64,000 nucleotides of DNA from Cercospora beticola. Lineage: Eukaryota; Ascomycota; Dothideomycetes; Mycosphaerellales; Mycosphaerellaceae. The DNA lies in contig NC_088938.1 in assembly GCF_033473495.1 (NCBI RefSeq), positions 868,001-932,000 on the forward strand, read 5' to 3'. This document shows positions 32,599 to 42,481 of the stretch, piece by piece. The notes below the pieces were generated by a model. It saw nothing but the letters and a program-made list of their open reading frames with translations. It did not search any database and was not told where the DNA came from. Position 1 is the first letter of the stretch. The number at the start of each line of letters is the position of its first letter. Both the position numbers and the translations under genes were made by a program.

Positions 32599-34521
32599 AT
32601 GCACATCACCGAAAAGTTGCAGCAAGCCCATGGCAAGGGCAAGGCAACATGTTCATTCGAATACTTCCCTCCGAAGACGGCACAAGGTGTGCAGAACCTG
32701 TACGACCGCATGGACATGATGCATGGCCTCGGCCCGGCCTTCATCGACATAACATGGGGTGCTGGAGGCCGCCATTCATCATTGACCTGCGAGATGGTCA
32801 AGGTGGCTCAGACTGCATACGGCTTGGAAACATGCATGCACTTGACTTGCACAGACATGGAGCGCAGCAAGATCGATGATGCTCTGAAAGAAGCCTACAA
32901 GGCTGGTTGCACGAACATTCTAGCTCTCCGTGGTGACCCACCTCGAGAGCAGGAGAAATGGGAGGCTACCGAAGGTGGCTTCCGCTACGCAAAAGATCTC
33001 ATCACATATATTAAGAAGACATATGGCGACCATTTTGACATTGGCGTGGCAGGATACCCAGAGGGTGTCGACGAGACGTGCGGCGCAGACGAGCACATCA
33101 CCTATCTGAAGGAGAAGATTGAAGCGGGCGGCACCTTCATCGTGACCCAGATGTGCTACGATGCAGATATTTTTATCGATTGGGTCAAGAAATGCCGGGC
33201 AGCTGGCATCCCAGAGTCAGTCCCGATCATCCCCGGTATCATGCCTATCTCCACCTATGCTGCGTTCCTCAGAAGGGCGAACTGGACGAAGGCGCACATT
33301 CCCGAGCACTGGATGGAAAAGTTGGAACCTATCAAGAACGATGATAGCGCTGTCAGAGCCGTTGGATGCGACCTCATCGTGGAGTTCTGCCAACGGCTGC
33401 TCGACTTTGGTTTGATGCATTTGCACTTTTACACCATGAATCTGGCCCAAGCTGTCAAGATGGTGCTGGAGAAGTTGGACATGATTCCCGAAGCCGAGAG
33501 TCCTCACCCAGACATCAAGCCACTCCCATGGCGCCAGTCTCTTGGTCTCAACAGACGCGACGAGAATGTGCGACCAATCTTCTGGAGAAACCGCAACAGG
33601 GCTTATGTTGCTCGTACGCAAGATTGGGATGAGTTCCCTAATGGTCGTTGGGGTGACAGCAGATCTCCGGCTTTCGGTGGCCTGGACGAATACGGGATTG
33701 GCTTGAAGGGAACCAACGAGCACAATCGGAAAATCTGGGGCGAGCCCAAGTCGATTCAGGATATTGCGAACCTCTTTGTCGGTTACATGAGTGGAAAGGT
33801 TGAATCGCTGCCATGGTCCGAGGCACCAATCAATGAAGAGGCCAACACACTCGTGGATGATCTTGTCCAGCTGAACAGCCGCGGTCTGCTTACAATCAAC
33901 TCCCAACCAGCGGTCGATGGTGTCAAGTCATCACACCCAACCTATGGCTGGGGTCCGCGGAATGGCTACGTATACCAAAAGCAGTACCTGGAAGTGCTCG
34001 TTTCTCCGGCTCTTATTGAAACCGTCATCGCGCGCATGAACAGTGACCCAGAAATCACCTACTACGCTGTCAACTGCAATGGCGAGCTCAAGACAAATGC
34101 GCCTCCAGATGGAGGTCCAAATGCTGTGACTTGGGGTGTCTTCCCAGGTAAGGAGATTGTGCAGCCCACAATTGTCGAAACGGTGTCCTTCCTGGCGTGG
34201 CGGGATGAATTTTACCATCTTGGTCTGGAATGGAGCAAGTGTTATGAAGAAGGCAGCGAGAGTCGTAAGATCATTCGGGAGGTCACCCAAAACTGGTACC
34301 TCGTCAACATCGTTCATAATGACTTCCGTCAGCAGCAAGGAATCTTCCCCATCTTTGACGGCCTCAAAGCACCAGGCCTTGAGCCGGCTGAGGTCAACGG
34401 TGTCAACGGCCATGCGGAAACGAACGGTGTGGCACCAGAAACGAACGGCGTGCCAGACGGCAACAATGCTGTTAACGGCGCAGACAAAGTTGCGAGCTCC
34501 AACAGCGCGCAAACCGCATAA
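32599..34521 (+). CDS. MET13: Methylenetetrahydrofolate reductase
   Basis: Reduces 5,10-methylene-tetrahydrofolate to 5-methyl-tetrahydrofolate for methionine synthesis, using FAD and NAD(P)H. Single exon, 640 residues. The N-terminal TIM barrel (about 1-290) shows FEYFPPKTAQGVQNLYDRMD, DITWGAGG, CMHLTCTDM, ILALRGDPPRE, GVAGYPEG and IIPGIMPI. The C-terminal regulatory domain (about 340-590) contains GYVYQKQYLEVLVSP and NWYLVNIVHNDFR. It resembles the yeast MET13 paralogue rather than MET12. The last 45 residues are a low-complexity Asn/Gly/Val/Glu tail with repeated NGV-type units that is not part of the core fold. The leader has a TCACGTG site and a short upstream frame. Confidence 0.96.
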   Translation: MHITEKLQQAHGKGKATCSFEYFPPKTAQGVQNLYDRMDMMHGLGPAFIDITWGAGGRHSSLTCEMVKVAQTAYGLETCMHLTCTDMERSKIDDALKEAYKAGCTNILALRGDPPREQEKWEATEGGFRYAKDLITYIKKTYGDHFDIGVAGYPEGVDETCGADEHITYLKEKIEAGGTFIVTQMCYDADIFIDWVKKCRAAGIPESVPIIPGIMPISTYAAFLRRANWTKAHIPEHWMEKLEPIKNDDSAVRAVGCDLIVEFCQRLLDFGLMHLHFYTMNLAQAVKMVLEKLDMIPEAESPHPDIKPLPWRQSLGLNRRDENVRPIFWRNRNRAYVARTQDWDEFPNGRWGDSRSPAFGGLDEYGIGLKGTNEHNRKIWGEPKSIQDIANLFVGYMSGKVESLPWSEAPINEEANTLVDDLVQLNSRGLLTINSQPAVDGVKSSHPTYGWGPRNGYVYQKQYLEVLVSPALIETVIARMNSDPEITYYAVNCNGELKTNAPPDGGPNAVTWGVFPGKEIVQPTIVETVSFLAWRDEFYHLGLEWSKCYEEGSESRKIIREVTQNWYLVNIVHNDFRQQQGIFPIFDGLKAPGLEPAEVNGVNGHAETNGVAPETNGVPDGNNAVNGADKVASSNSAQTA

Positions 34522-35300
34522 ACATAGACGGAAAACGTGGAAGTTACGTCTACACCTTAACGTGATTATGAAGAGATTGCATTTAGCGAGGCGTTCAACC
34601 GGGCAACAGGGCTTCTTCAACAAGGAGACCATCTCAAAAAAGGCGCTTCAACAATTGAACGAGGGCGTTGGAATTTTTGACAGCATTTTTTGAGATACCC
34701 ATTCAACCGGGACAGGGCGGCGGAAACTCTGTATTGTATGTAATACAGGCACTCGGCCGACGAGTGCGTTTTCTACAAAGCGTCGCGAGTGGTTGCTGTT
34801 GGCGACACTTTGCAGCTTCTGTGGAATAAAAAGGGCTTTTGCGCGACGACGAGCAGAAGTCGCGTTTCAAAACACTACTCTTTCCAGCACAACTGAGAAC
34901 GTGAAACTTGTTATCCTACTGATGGAAAGCGCTTACGTGTTTATAGGATGAATGAGGCAGGCTAGATTGCTTTTTCATTTCAGGAGTTTGGAAATGTGCT
35001 CAAAACCTACTCAAGCTTTCTCATTCATCCGCAAGGGTGGCTTGCTTAGCATCGGCACGTGACTTGTCCTTTGACCATTCTAGTAGGACATCAAAGTCGC
35101 TCGTTGTTGTGAACACACAACAACGAGTCAAGCTTCCTAACCTTACAAGGCAGTTGAGACCTACTGCCTAGTGTACACCGGAGCCCGATCATTGTTTGCG
35201 AAGCATAAGAATCACCATCTCAACCACGAGGAGAAAGGCCAAGCATCAGTCAACTCTTCGCTTCCACTAGGAGATATTGAATCAGAGAAGATCTGTAACA
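34522..35300. other. Intergenic region with a perfect inverted repeat
   Basis: No gene was seen. It contains the hairpin at 35100-35127 described separately and a repeated motif CAACCGGG...ACAGGG at about 34597 and 34706. Confidence 0.5.
35100..35127. repeat. Perfect 12-bp inverted repeat with 4-nt loop
   Basis: CTCGTTGTTGTG at 35100-35111 is exactly complementary to CACAACAACGAG at 35116-35127, separated by AACA. It lies about 175 bp upstream of the small Ser-rich gene. Arms of this length with no mismatch are unlikely by chance at one fixed site; the role is unknown (operator, hairpin, or mobile-element scar). Confidence 0.85.
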
Positions 35301-35893
35301 ATGTGCAACGGAGCCGGACGCGCTTCGCAAGGAGGAAGGATTGTTATTCTGCAACCTGTCTTTCAGAATTTCACCACCAACACAGCGACATCAAGTCGAC
35401 CAACTTTGACAAGAGGTTTCTCGTTACGATTGGACGATGATGGAGATCGTTCATGTACGACGGTGACGATTGATGGGTCAAAATTCTCGTCTCCTTCATC
35501 TTCACGATCATCGTCTCCGTCATCGTTTGGGGAAGAGTCGTCTGATGAAGATGTTGAAGCAGAGAGTGAGAGGTTCTCGTGGAGAGGGAGCAGTTTTGTT
35601 ATTCAGTGAGTGTCACTTCTTTGCCTGGCTTCGAAAGTGTAAGAAGAAGAAGGGATGCTAATGCGAATCTCAGTCGCGATGGAGACCTAAGCTCTTCACA
35701 TTCGGGTTGTTTGGACGACACGAGTTCGATTCTGCATCGCTTTGATGTTCCTGCTTTGGCGCAAGATCGGATTCCGTTCTCTTTATCGAAGAGATTTGAT
35801 CTTGGTGTTGGAGGTGAGGGAATCGTTGGAAGGAGAGTGACATTGATTCGAGATCATTTGGTCGTTGGGCAAGGAATTGTGGGCTGGAATTGA
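35301..35893 (+). CDS. Small Ser/acidic-rich protein of unknown function
   Basis: Exons 35301-35605 and 35674-35893 join in phase across a 68 bp intron (GTGAGT donor, GCTAAT branch, CTCAG end), giving about 174 residues. No family is recognised. After about 45 residues comes a low-complexity Ser/Pro stretch (SSPSSSRSSSPSSF) followed by an acidic patch (EESSDEDVEAESE), then a C-terminal part with more ordered-looking hydrophobic pattern (GIVGRRVTLIRDHLVVGQGIVGWN). There is no signal peptide or membrane segment. Support is the clean intron and phase match; the start at 35301 is the first ATG of the frame. Confidence 0.6.
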
Positions 35894-36037
35894 ACATTCG
35901 ATTTGACGGTTGCTGTTTCGGTGCGTATTCGAGCGTATGGTGTTCAGGCGATTTTGCGATTTTTCATCTATCATTCTATCAACATTTTAATCAGCCTATG
36001 AAGTCTCATTCCAGGCAAACTCTATCTACTGATTCGT

Positions 36038-37357
36038 CTACGAATGTCCTCCACGGTCCTGCTTCCCAATACTCTTCCCTGTCAGTCCCGCAAAGTAAAA
36101 CTGCTGCAGAGCACTGCTAGCCATCGCGCAAGGGAATTGAATCAAACGACACTTTTCCACAGCTTCGCTCAATTTCTTCCCGACTTCCTCCGCCGCAGGA
36201 CAATCCGCTAAGCTCCAAGAGTCCTTCTCCAGCATAGCCTGAATCGTATCATCGCGCGTGAACATTGCATTCCAGCCTGCGGCTTTACTGATGATCTCGT
36301 ACATGATCTTACGATCGACGCCGAGATGTTTGCAGAATGCCATGCCTTCGACGGAACCTGCGAGGTGAATTCCAGAGAGGAGGTCGACGATTGTGTCTTT
36401 GGAGATTTGATGGGATTTTGTCATGTTGACGTCTGCTTGTGATGCGGTGTGGACGAGATCTGGTTGGGATTTTGGAAGGTAGAGCTGGACTAGAGCTGCA
36501 TCGTCTAGACGTAGGAGACCGGCTTGTTCGCCTTGCAGGTATAGTTGCTCGGCGGTGTCGACGAGAGGGACGGGGTAGTGTTCTCGACGAGCAGTATCAG
36601 TAACGATCATGGCATCTTTTTGGATAATGGCCAGAGCCGAGTATGGGTGCCAGTCGTTCTTCAGTGCATGAGGAGCACGGTTCTCGAACATGAAGGATGC
36701 ACCGGAAGAGGAATTGACGTGGTCGGCTACAGCTTGCGTGTTGAGACCTACGGTCGCGGCGAGCGCGAGAGCTTCGGATGCGGTGATAATGTTCACCGCG
36801 GCAAGAAGTTGGTGGATGGTCTTGGTCTTGGTACCAGCGCTGATGCCGCCCATGCGGTAGAGGTTGCCAGACATGGCTTGTAAGACCTGAGAAGCTTCAT
36901 CGAGCTCTGCTTCGGGTCCAGATTCGAAGATGGAAAGTGTTCCATTCGCCGCTCGAATTGTGCCGCCTGAAACCGGACAGTCCAAGAGCTTGATATCTCC
37001 TCGCCCAGAGTCGTCCAAACGCTTCCGAAGCTCGTGGAGGAAGGCCGGTGGAGTGGTAGAGCAAAGTATAAATGTCTTGCCTTTGCCTAGTCCTTTGATA
37101 ACCGCATCATCTCCATCGAAGAAGAGACTTGAGTTTTGTGCTGCGTTGGCTACCATGGACACGAAGAAGTCGGCATGCTCAGCTGCTTCCTTTGGTGTCT
37201 TTGCTGCCTTTCCTCCGGCTTCGACGAACGAATCAACCAGAGGCTGGTATACATCAAATCCAGTCACTTCGAAGCCTTCCTTGACCAGATTCTTCGCCAT
37301 GCCACCACCCATTGCTCCCAGTCCAGCAAAGCCGACTCGTGGTTTCCCTGAGGCCAT
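36038..37357 (-). CDS. NAD-dependent beta-hydroxyacid dehydrogenase (3-hydroxyisobutyrate / L-threonate dehydrogenase-like)
   Basis: Single exon, 439 residues. The N-terminal Rossmann domain starts VGFAGLGAMGGGMAKNL (GxGxMGxGMA dinucleotide motif, residues 8-24), followed by the substrate-binding DCPVSGG segment and GTKTKTIHQLLAA around the catalytic Lys region expected for this family. The usual enzyme is about 290-300 residues; here about 140 extra residues follow (KSHQISKDTIVDLLSGIHLAGSVEG...), which look like a second copy of the all-helical C-terminal domain, as in bacterial LtnD-like and long fungal relatives. The oxidised hydroxyacid is not known. It is followed on the other strand by the RTA1 gene; the DAK-like gene lies further downstream. 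Confidence 0.88.
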   Translation of the reverse strand: MASGKPRVGFAGLGAMGGGMAKNLVKEGFEVTGFDVYQPLVDSFVEAGGKAAKTPKEAAEHADFFVSMVANAAQNSSLFFDGDDAVIKGLGKGKTFILCSTTPPAFLHELRKRLDDSGRGDIKLLDCPVSGGTIRAANGTLSIFESGPEAELDEASQVLQAMSGNLYRMGGISAGTKTKTIHQLLAAVNIITASEALALAATVGLNTQAVADHVNSSSGASFMFENRAPHALKNDWHPYSALAIIQKDAMIVTDTARREHYPVPLVDTAEQLYLQGEQAGLLRLDDAALVQLYLPKSQPDLVHTASQADVNMTKSHQISKDTIVDLLSGIHLAGSVEGMAFCKHLGVDRKIMYEIISKAAGWNAMFTRDDTIQAMLEKDSWSLADCPAAEEVGKKLSEAVEKCRLIQFPCAMASSALQQFYFAGLTGKSIGKQDRGGHS

Positions 37358-38545
37358 GATGACGTTTGTTCAGCGATGTGGTGATATTCTTCGAGATTGC
37401 TGGAAAAGTCTACGGAGAATCAGACCTGCAAGAGTTTGAATAATTCCTTACTCGAAGTGAAGTGGGACGTGTGGTCAACATATTGGCGCCAAACCTGCCA
37501 CTGCTCGTCGGTGTTTGAGAACGGCATCCCACTTCCTCCGCGTTTCGGTCCACTCGCGGCTGAATGATCAGGCTGCTGCTGACTGCACTTTACCCAGGAA
37601 CCATGATACCGCACCTGCCTTGACTGTTGACAAGTCTGAACAACATCACTTCATCTCCTGATGACCTACATCTAGTGCGTTTGGGTATCGATTTGAAAGC
37701 ACAGTGAGACCCAAGCAGGCCAAGACGTGAAGCAGACACGTCGTGGCTTTGTCGCGAGCAGAACCTGCGATTCCGACAGCGACTTCGCAATCGCGATTGT
37801 GCCCACAAACCGAATCGTGTATCTGCGCGAGATGGAGCGGAAGTGTTGCGCGTAAGGAGTGCGCGAGCAGTGTGCCTGCAACGGCCGAGAGCATTCCCAA
37901 GATGTCTGCCACGACGCCAACAGAGGACACGCCATCGCGATGCACCACCAAATCCTCCAGGAAGACATCTCTGCAATGAGAGAAGCACGAATGTGACGCG
38001 TTCCGATCTCATCTTCCTCGCGCGCTCCCACTCAGGGACACTTCGCAGTCACGATCCGAAAGGGAATAGCTCCAATCCTTCGACGATTGACCAATGACGA
38101 GACCACAATTCAGCCATTCTGACGACGATATCTATTCAACGGCCGTACTGTAGGACTGCGAACTATCGATCCAGCAGTTCGATTGCGAAACGTCCGTAGC
38201 AGCTTGCTTGTTTGCGAGGCTGAGCTGTCACCGCACCTTTGCTCACTGGCTGGTGATGCGCTTGGCCTCCATCCTCACGCTCGAGCACTGACCAGCCGCT
38301 CCTGATAGCTGCTGTGAAGCTATTCTGTTGCCTACGTGCGTTCGAGACAGCTCGCAATCAGACCTCTTTTGGTATGAACTGGTATGTCGGCCACGATTCG
38401 ATCATAAAATCAACATAAGTATATATAGGCCTGGTTTTGCCCAAGGTAAGGGGAGTATCAACAGTTTCACAAGACAGCAGCACTCCGAGTCTTCTACGCG
38501 CATTTCACTACCAGCACTTACTCGTATCTCCTCATCAAAGGAGAA
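37358..38545. other. Divergent intergenic region
   Basis: Between the dehydrogenase start and the RTA1 start. Only short frames without domains; the RTA1 TATA element is at its right end. Confidence 0.5.
38420..38427 (+). promoter_or_regulatory. TATA box of the RTA1-family gene
   Basis: TATATATA lies about 120 bp upstream of the RTA1 ATG, in a suitable core-promoter position for a fungal gene. Confidence 0.5.
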
Positions 38546-39478
38546 ATGGCGACCACACTCCACCTCTTCCCAAGGCTCGACCCGAATCAAGGCTGCACGC
38601 AGGATACATGCGATGTCTCTAGATCCATCTATGGCTATCGACCCAACCTTGCAGCCACTGTCATCTTCTTCTGCATCTTCGCACTATCAGGACTCACCTT
38701 TGTCTTCCAAGGCATCAAATCGCGGACATGGTTCTTCTCCTCAGTAATGTTCGTCGGCTGTCTGTCCATGACCCTTGGCTACGCCGGCAAGCTCATCCTC
38801 AACAACGACCCCTTCTCGGATGCAGGCTTCAAGCTCACAGTCGTGCTGTTCACGTTCTCACCAGCTTTCTACGCTGCCGGCATCTACTACACCCTCAAGC
38901 ACATCTGCCTCACCTTTGGCGCGAGCTTCAGCCGACTCCGACCACAATGGTATACCTACATCTTCATCAGCTGCGACTTCCTCAGCATTGTGCTTCAAGC
39001 CGCAGGAGGAGCTGTGGCATCGGCGTCTGAGGACGAAAGTGTTCTGAAAATAGGCGACAACATCATGATCTCTGGTCTGGCATTGCAAGTCGTGACAATG
39101 GTCGCCTTTGCCGCACTCGTCGCCGACTATGCCTGGGCCGTGAGGCGCAACCTCTATCGGCTCAACACTGAAACAGCGGTCCTTCGGAACTCGATTCGCT
39201 TCAAGCTTTTCTGTCTCGCACTCTGCCTCTCATACACATGCATCCTGATCAGATGCGCTTATCGACTCGCCGAGCTGTCGAGTGGATGGAGCGAGGACAA
39301 CAAGATTCTTCGCAACGAAGGACTCTTCATTGGCTTGGACAGCGTGACGTGCGCGATCGCAGCGGTGGTCTTGAACATTTGGCATCCTGGTTGGTGCTTC
39401 CCAAAAGAGCAACAGGGTACTGCAACCAAGTCTGCCTCGAGCGACAGTGGTAGCGATGATGAGAAGGTGGATGTATGA
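38546..39478 (+). CDS. RTA1-like seven-transmembrane protein
   Basis: Fungal-specific membrane protein of the RTA1 family (lipid-translocating exporter / resistance to 7-aminocholesterol, Rsb1, Pug1). One exon, 310 residues. Seven hydrophobic segments are visible from about residue 30 to 285, with the family blocks GYAGKLILNNDPF, FTFSPAFYAAGIYYTLKHI, FISCDFLSIVLQAAGGA, GLALQVVTMVAFAALVADYAW, and the segment around IRCAYRLAELSSGW. The C-terminus is a cytosolic Ser/Asp/Glu-rich tail. Members act in lipid or sterol flux and stress tolerance; the particular substrate is not evident. Confidence 0.93.
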   Translation: MATTLHLFPRLDPNQGCTQDTCDVSRSIYGYRPNLAATVIFFCIFALSGLTFVFQGIKSRTWFFSSVMFVGCLSMTLGYAGKLILNNDPFSDAGFKLTVVLFTFSPAFYAAGIYYTLKHICLTFGASFSRLRPQWYTYIFISCDFLSIVLQAAGGAVASASEDESVLKIGDNIMISGLALQVVTMVAFAALVADYAWAVRRNLYRLNTETAVLRNSIRFKLFCLALCLSYTCILIRCAYRLAELSSGWSEDNKILRNEGLFIGLDSVTCAIAAVVLNIWHPGWCFPKEQQGTATKSASSDSGSDDEKVDV

Positions 39479-39565
39479 TACTGCGGAAGAATCGGATTGC
39501 TCTTTTGTGTTACATATCCTGTTAGCGATAGACGAAATTATTGAATCGACATGACAACCAACGAA

Positions 39566-41196
39566 CTACTCTTTCGCACCCACCATTCCCTCCAACAAAA
39601 CCAACAACCCATACGCTCCCGGATCCGGCACACCCCTCGTCGCACTCTCATCCAAATACGTACTCCTTCCCAACTTCGCCTCCATCTTCTTCGTCCCCTC
39701 AACCCCTTCCTTCGCCTTCTCCAACGCCTTCCCAACCTCACCTCCACCCGCCAAAGTCTCCACAAAAGGAATCAGCGCATCCATCATCGTCCTATCCCCC
39801 ACCCTCGCATTCGTATACTTACACAACTCGCCCAAAGCCTTCTCCAACGCTTTCGCCACACTCTCCTCACTCGCCAAACTCGACGCCAAAGCTGACGCCA
39901 AAGCTGTTAAGAAAATACAATATAGAGCTCCAGATGTTCCGCCCATATTGACTTCGAGTTCTGAAACTAGATCTGCTAATGTTTCCGGAAGTCGAGAGAG
40001 ATCTTTGTCGGAGATGAAGGTTAGGACTTGTTTTGCTCCGTCGCGGAGGGTGTAGCCGCAGTCGCCGTCGCCGACAATGGTGTCGTATTCGGTTATGGTG
40101 GGTTCGGCGGTGATGACGGCGTTGCAGGCTGAGGTGATGCGGGAGCGGATTGTGGAGTCGCTGAAGGTGATCTTGGATTGGGAGGGTGAGAGGGTTTTCT
40201 TGAGGGCGTCGGGGTCGGAGGAGGCTGTGGCGCCGATGGGTTTGTGGGGTTGGGGAGAGGGTTGAGGGGAGAGGAAGTGTTTGGGCAGCGGGCAGATCGA
40301 GATGGAGAAGCCGCGGGCTTGGTCGGTGTGGTTGAGGATTGTGGAGTGAGAGAGGGTGTAGTGCAGCTTTTGAGAGCCTATTTGGATGCGAAGTCAGTGA
40401 GATTCTTGTTGAGAACACGAGATCGAATCATCTTACTCAGGTAGTTCGCGATCTCGCCTGCAATGATGTAGTTCTCCAACCTACTCAAGCCGTTCACATC
40501 TGAATAATGCACTGAGTAAACAGTCTCTTCTCCTGGTGAGCCATGGTCCTTGAGGACGTGCTTCAGATCCCTTTCAACAGCATGCTTTGCCTTTTCAAAG
40601 GCTTGTGCACCATCCACATGCAGAACAGCCGGGTTGCCTTCTGCCTTTTCGGTATGGAATTTCGAATGTGCCGTGCTTGCATCCTTGACAAAAGCCTTCA
40701 GCAGATCCGAAATATGGTGAGGGTTGCTGCGCGTGGTCTCGGTAGCATGTGCTAAGAGGTGCAATACATGGTCTTGTTCCAATTCGGAACTCAGCTCAAT
40801 CTCCAACACATCAGGTTGATGTGCTTCCACGTTCTTCTGCTTGCCACCTCGGACCACGACAACTCCTTGTGATACCTGGATACCAGCGGATTGTAGTGCA
40901 TGCGGCAGATCTGTGGCGTGCAGAACGCCAGCGCCTCTCTCCTGAGTGATAATAGCTGTCACATATTTGTCGTCCAACAGCTTGCTCGAGAAGTTTCCTG
41001 ATGTGCCGACTGCAACTACGTGAACATATTTGCCTTCTGCCTTGGCTGTGTCTACAAGGATGTGCTGGCCTTTCTGGGTCTGGACGGTCTTTATTGAAGG
41101 TCGGATGAGGGGAAGCAGTGTGTTCCAGCGTGTTGCATTCTCAAGATCGAGAGTAGATGAGGAGAAGGGTATCGTCTGTTCAACAACGACTGCCAT
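39566..41196 (-). CDS. Dihydroxyacetone kinase-like protein with degenerate DhaK half
   Basis: Exons 41196-40437 and 40377-39566 (59 bp intron GTAAGA...AAATAG) join in phase for 523 residues. The C-terminal 200 residues are an intact-looking DhaL/DAK2 ATP-binding domain: TIVGDGDCGYTLRDGAKQ (metal-binding Asp cluster), NMGGTSGALY, ARVGDRTMMDAL and GRSTYLDESATRGVPDPGA. The N-terminal half only partly resembles DhaK: the end VYSVHYSDVNGLSRLENYIIAG corresponds to the second DhaK subdomain. The first DhaK subdomain with GGGSGHEP and the substrate-binding His is not recognisable in it or upstream to 41900. Canonical dihydroxyacetone kinases are about 580-600 residues. It may phosphorylate another substrate or need a partner; calling it an active dihydroxyacetone kinase would be unsafe. 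Confidence 0.82.
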
Positions 41197-41878
41197 ATTT
41201 TGGTACTCGTTGTATTCTTTGATGATGTTGTCGTTGTCGACAGTCTTTCACCAAGCTAAGAGAAAGATCCTACCTGTGCTTCACAGCGGTGCCATGCTAC
41301 ATAGTGATCGTGCAGTCAGTGCTTGCTCGATGAGGGGAAGACGAGAGCTGATACTTGATTCCACGGATTGCCTAAAGTGGACATCCGATCCCGAGAAATC
41401 GGTCAAAAGCCGACGATACGGATACTGAGCTCATGCTGGAGACGAAACTCCAGACTTCGAGCTGTCTGTCGGTGATGAGAACAGTCTTGCACTTCCTTCG
41501 ATGCGGAGAATCTCCACAACGCTTGCTATGGGGTTTTGTGTTTATGCAGGAACAGCAGTCGACCGTGGCCAGCTCTTTCCGGTGGTAAGGATCCAGGGGC
41601 CTCGGATGGAGGGGTATTGGCGGGGCAATGTTGTGGTCGACAACTGGTGAAATAGTGATCACTAAGAGACATATCTTCCAGATCAGCATCGATATCCTCT
41701 CGTAGTTTCGTGCTCTTTGCCTACTGCACGCAAAAACGACGCACGATCGTGTAGCATTGACGACGTCTCGCGACTGAGCAAGTCCGAGTTCCGCCTAGCA
41801 GCTGTCCGAGCAACCTGAATATTGGACAAAACCGACATCGACCTCTACTCCTGAAAGGCTTTGTTGCACTCGCAAACC
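41197..41878. other. Divergent promoter interval
   Basis: Between the kinase-like and OsmC start codons (682 bp). No DhaK-like coding sequence or other gene was found here on either strand. Confidence 0.55.
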
Positions 41879-42481
41879 ATGGCATCGCAAGCTCTACGCG
41901 ACAAGCAGGCGCCACTGAAAGCCTCGTACAAGGAAGATGCATCGGCTGCACTCATCACGCTCAAGGCCTCCGGGAGTCTCGACTCCAGCAGCGTGACTTG
42001 CAAGCTCGACACCGGCAAGCAAATGGCCCAAGCTCAGGAGAGAATCGCGGGCTTGCATCCCAAGTCTGGCGGTGATGGTTTCGAGATCTCTGGCGAGCTC
42101 TGCTCCGGAGATTTGCTCCTGGAAGCGCTCGTGGCTTGTGCCGGGGTCACGTTGAAGGCGGTGGCTACTGCTATGAACATTCCGATCACGAGTGGAACAG
42201 TGCGAGCAGAAGGAGATTTGGACTTTCGTGGGACAATGGGTGTGGACAGAGACGCGCCTGTGGGCTTCAAGGACATCAGACTGTCGTTCGACCTCAAGTT
42301 CGAGCCAGGAGAAGAGGTTTCAGATGAGAAGGTCGAGAAGCTGGGGAAACTGACTGAGAGATACTGCGTTGTTCTACAAACTCTGGTGAAGAAGCCGCAG
42401 ATGAGCGTGCAAATGCGAGGTAGTCAGTTGGACGCCGAAGACGGCATTGAAAGGAGTACAATTTGGGGCGCTAAGTGCTGA
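41879..42481 (+). CDS. OsmC-family protein
   Basis: Organic hydroperoxide resistance / OsmC-type thiol peroxidase family, one exon, 200 residues from the ATG at 41879. The two redox Cys positions are visible: ELCSGDLLLEALVACAGVTL in the first half and TERYCVVLQTLVKKP in the second, in the usual OsmC order. Short Lys/Ser-rich N-terminus, no signal peptide. The family detoxifies organic hydroperoxides using a Cys pair; many fungal members are uncharacterised. Confidence 0.9.
   Translation: MASQALRDKQAPLKASYKEDASAALITLKASGSLDSSSVTCKLDTGKQMAQAQERIAGLHPKSGGDGFEISGELCSGDLLLEALVACAGVTLKAVATAMNIPITSGTVRAEGDLDFRGTMGVDRDAPVGFKDIRLSFDLKFEPGEEVSDEKVEKLGKLTERYCVVLQTLVKKPQMSVQMRGSQLDAEDGIERSTIWGAKC

Noticed and set aside
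41197..41878. Search for a missing DhaK N-terminal part upstream of the kinase-like gene
   Set aside because: No GGGSGHEP-like sequence in any frame on the minus strand here.
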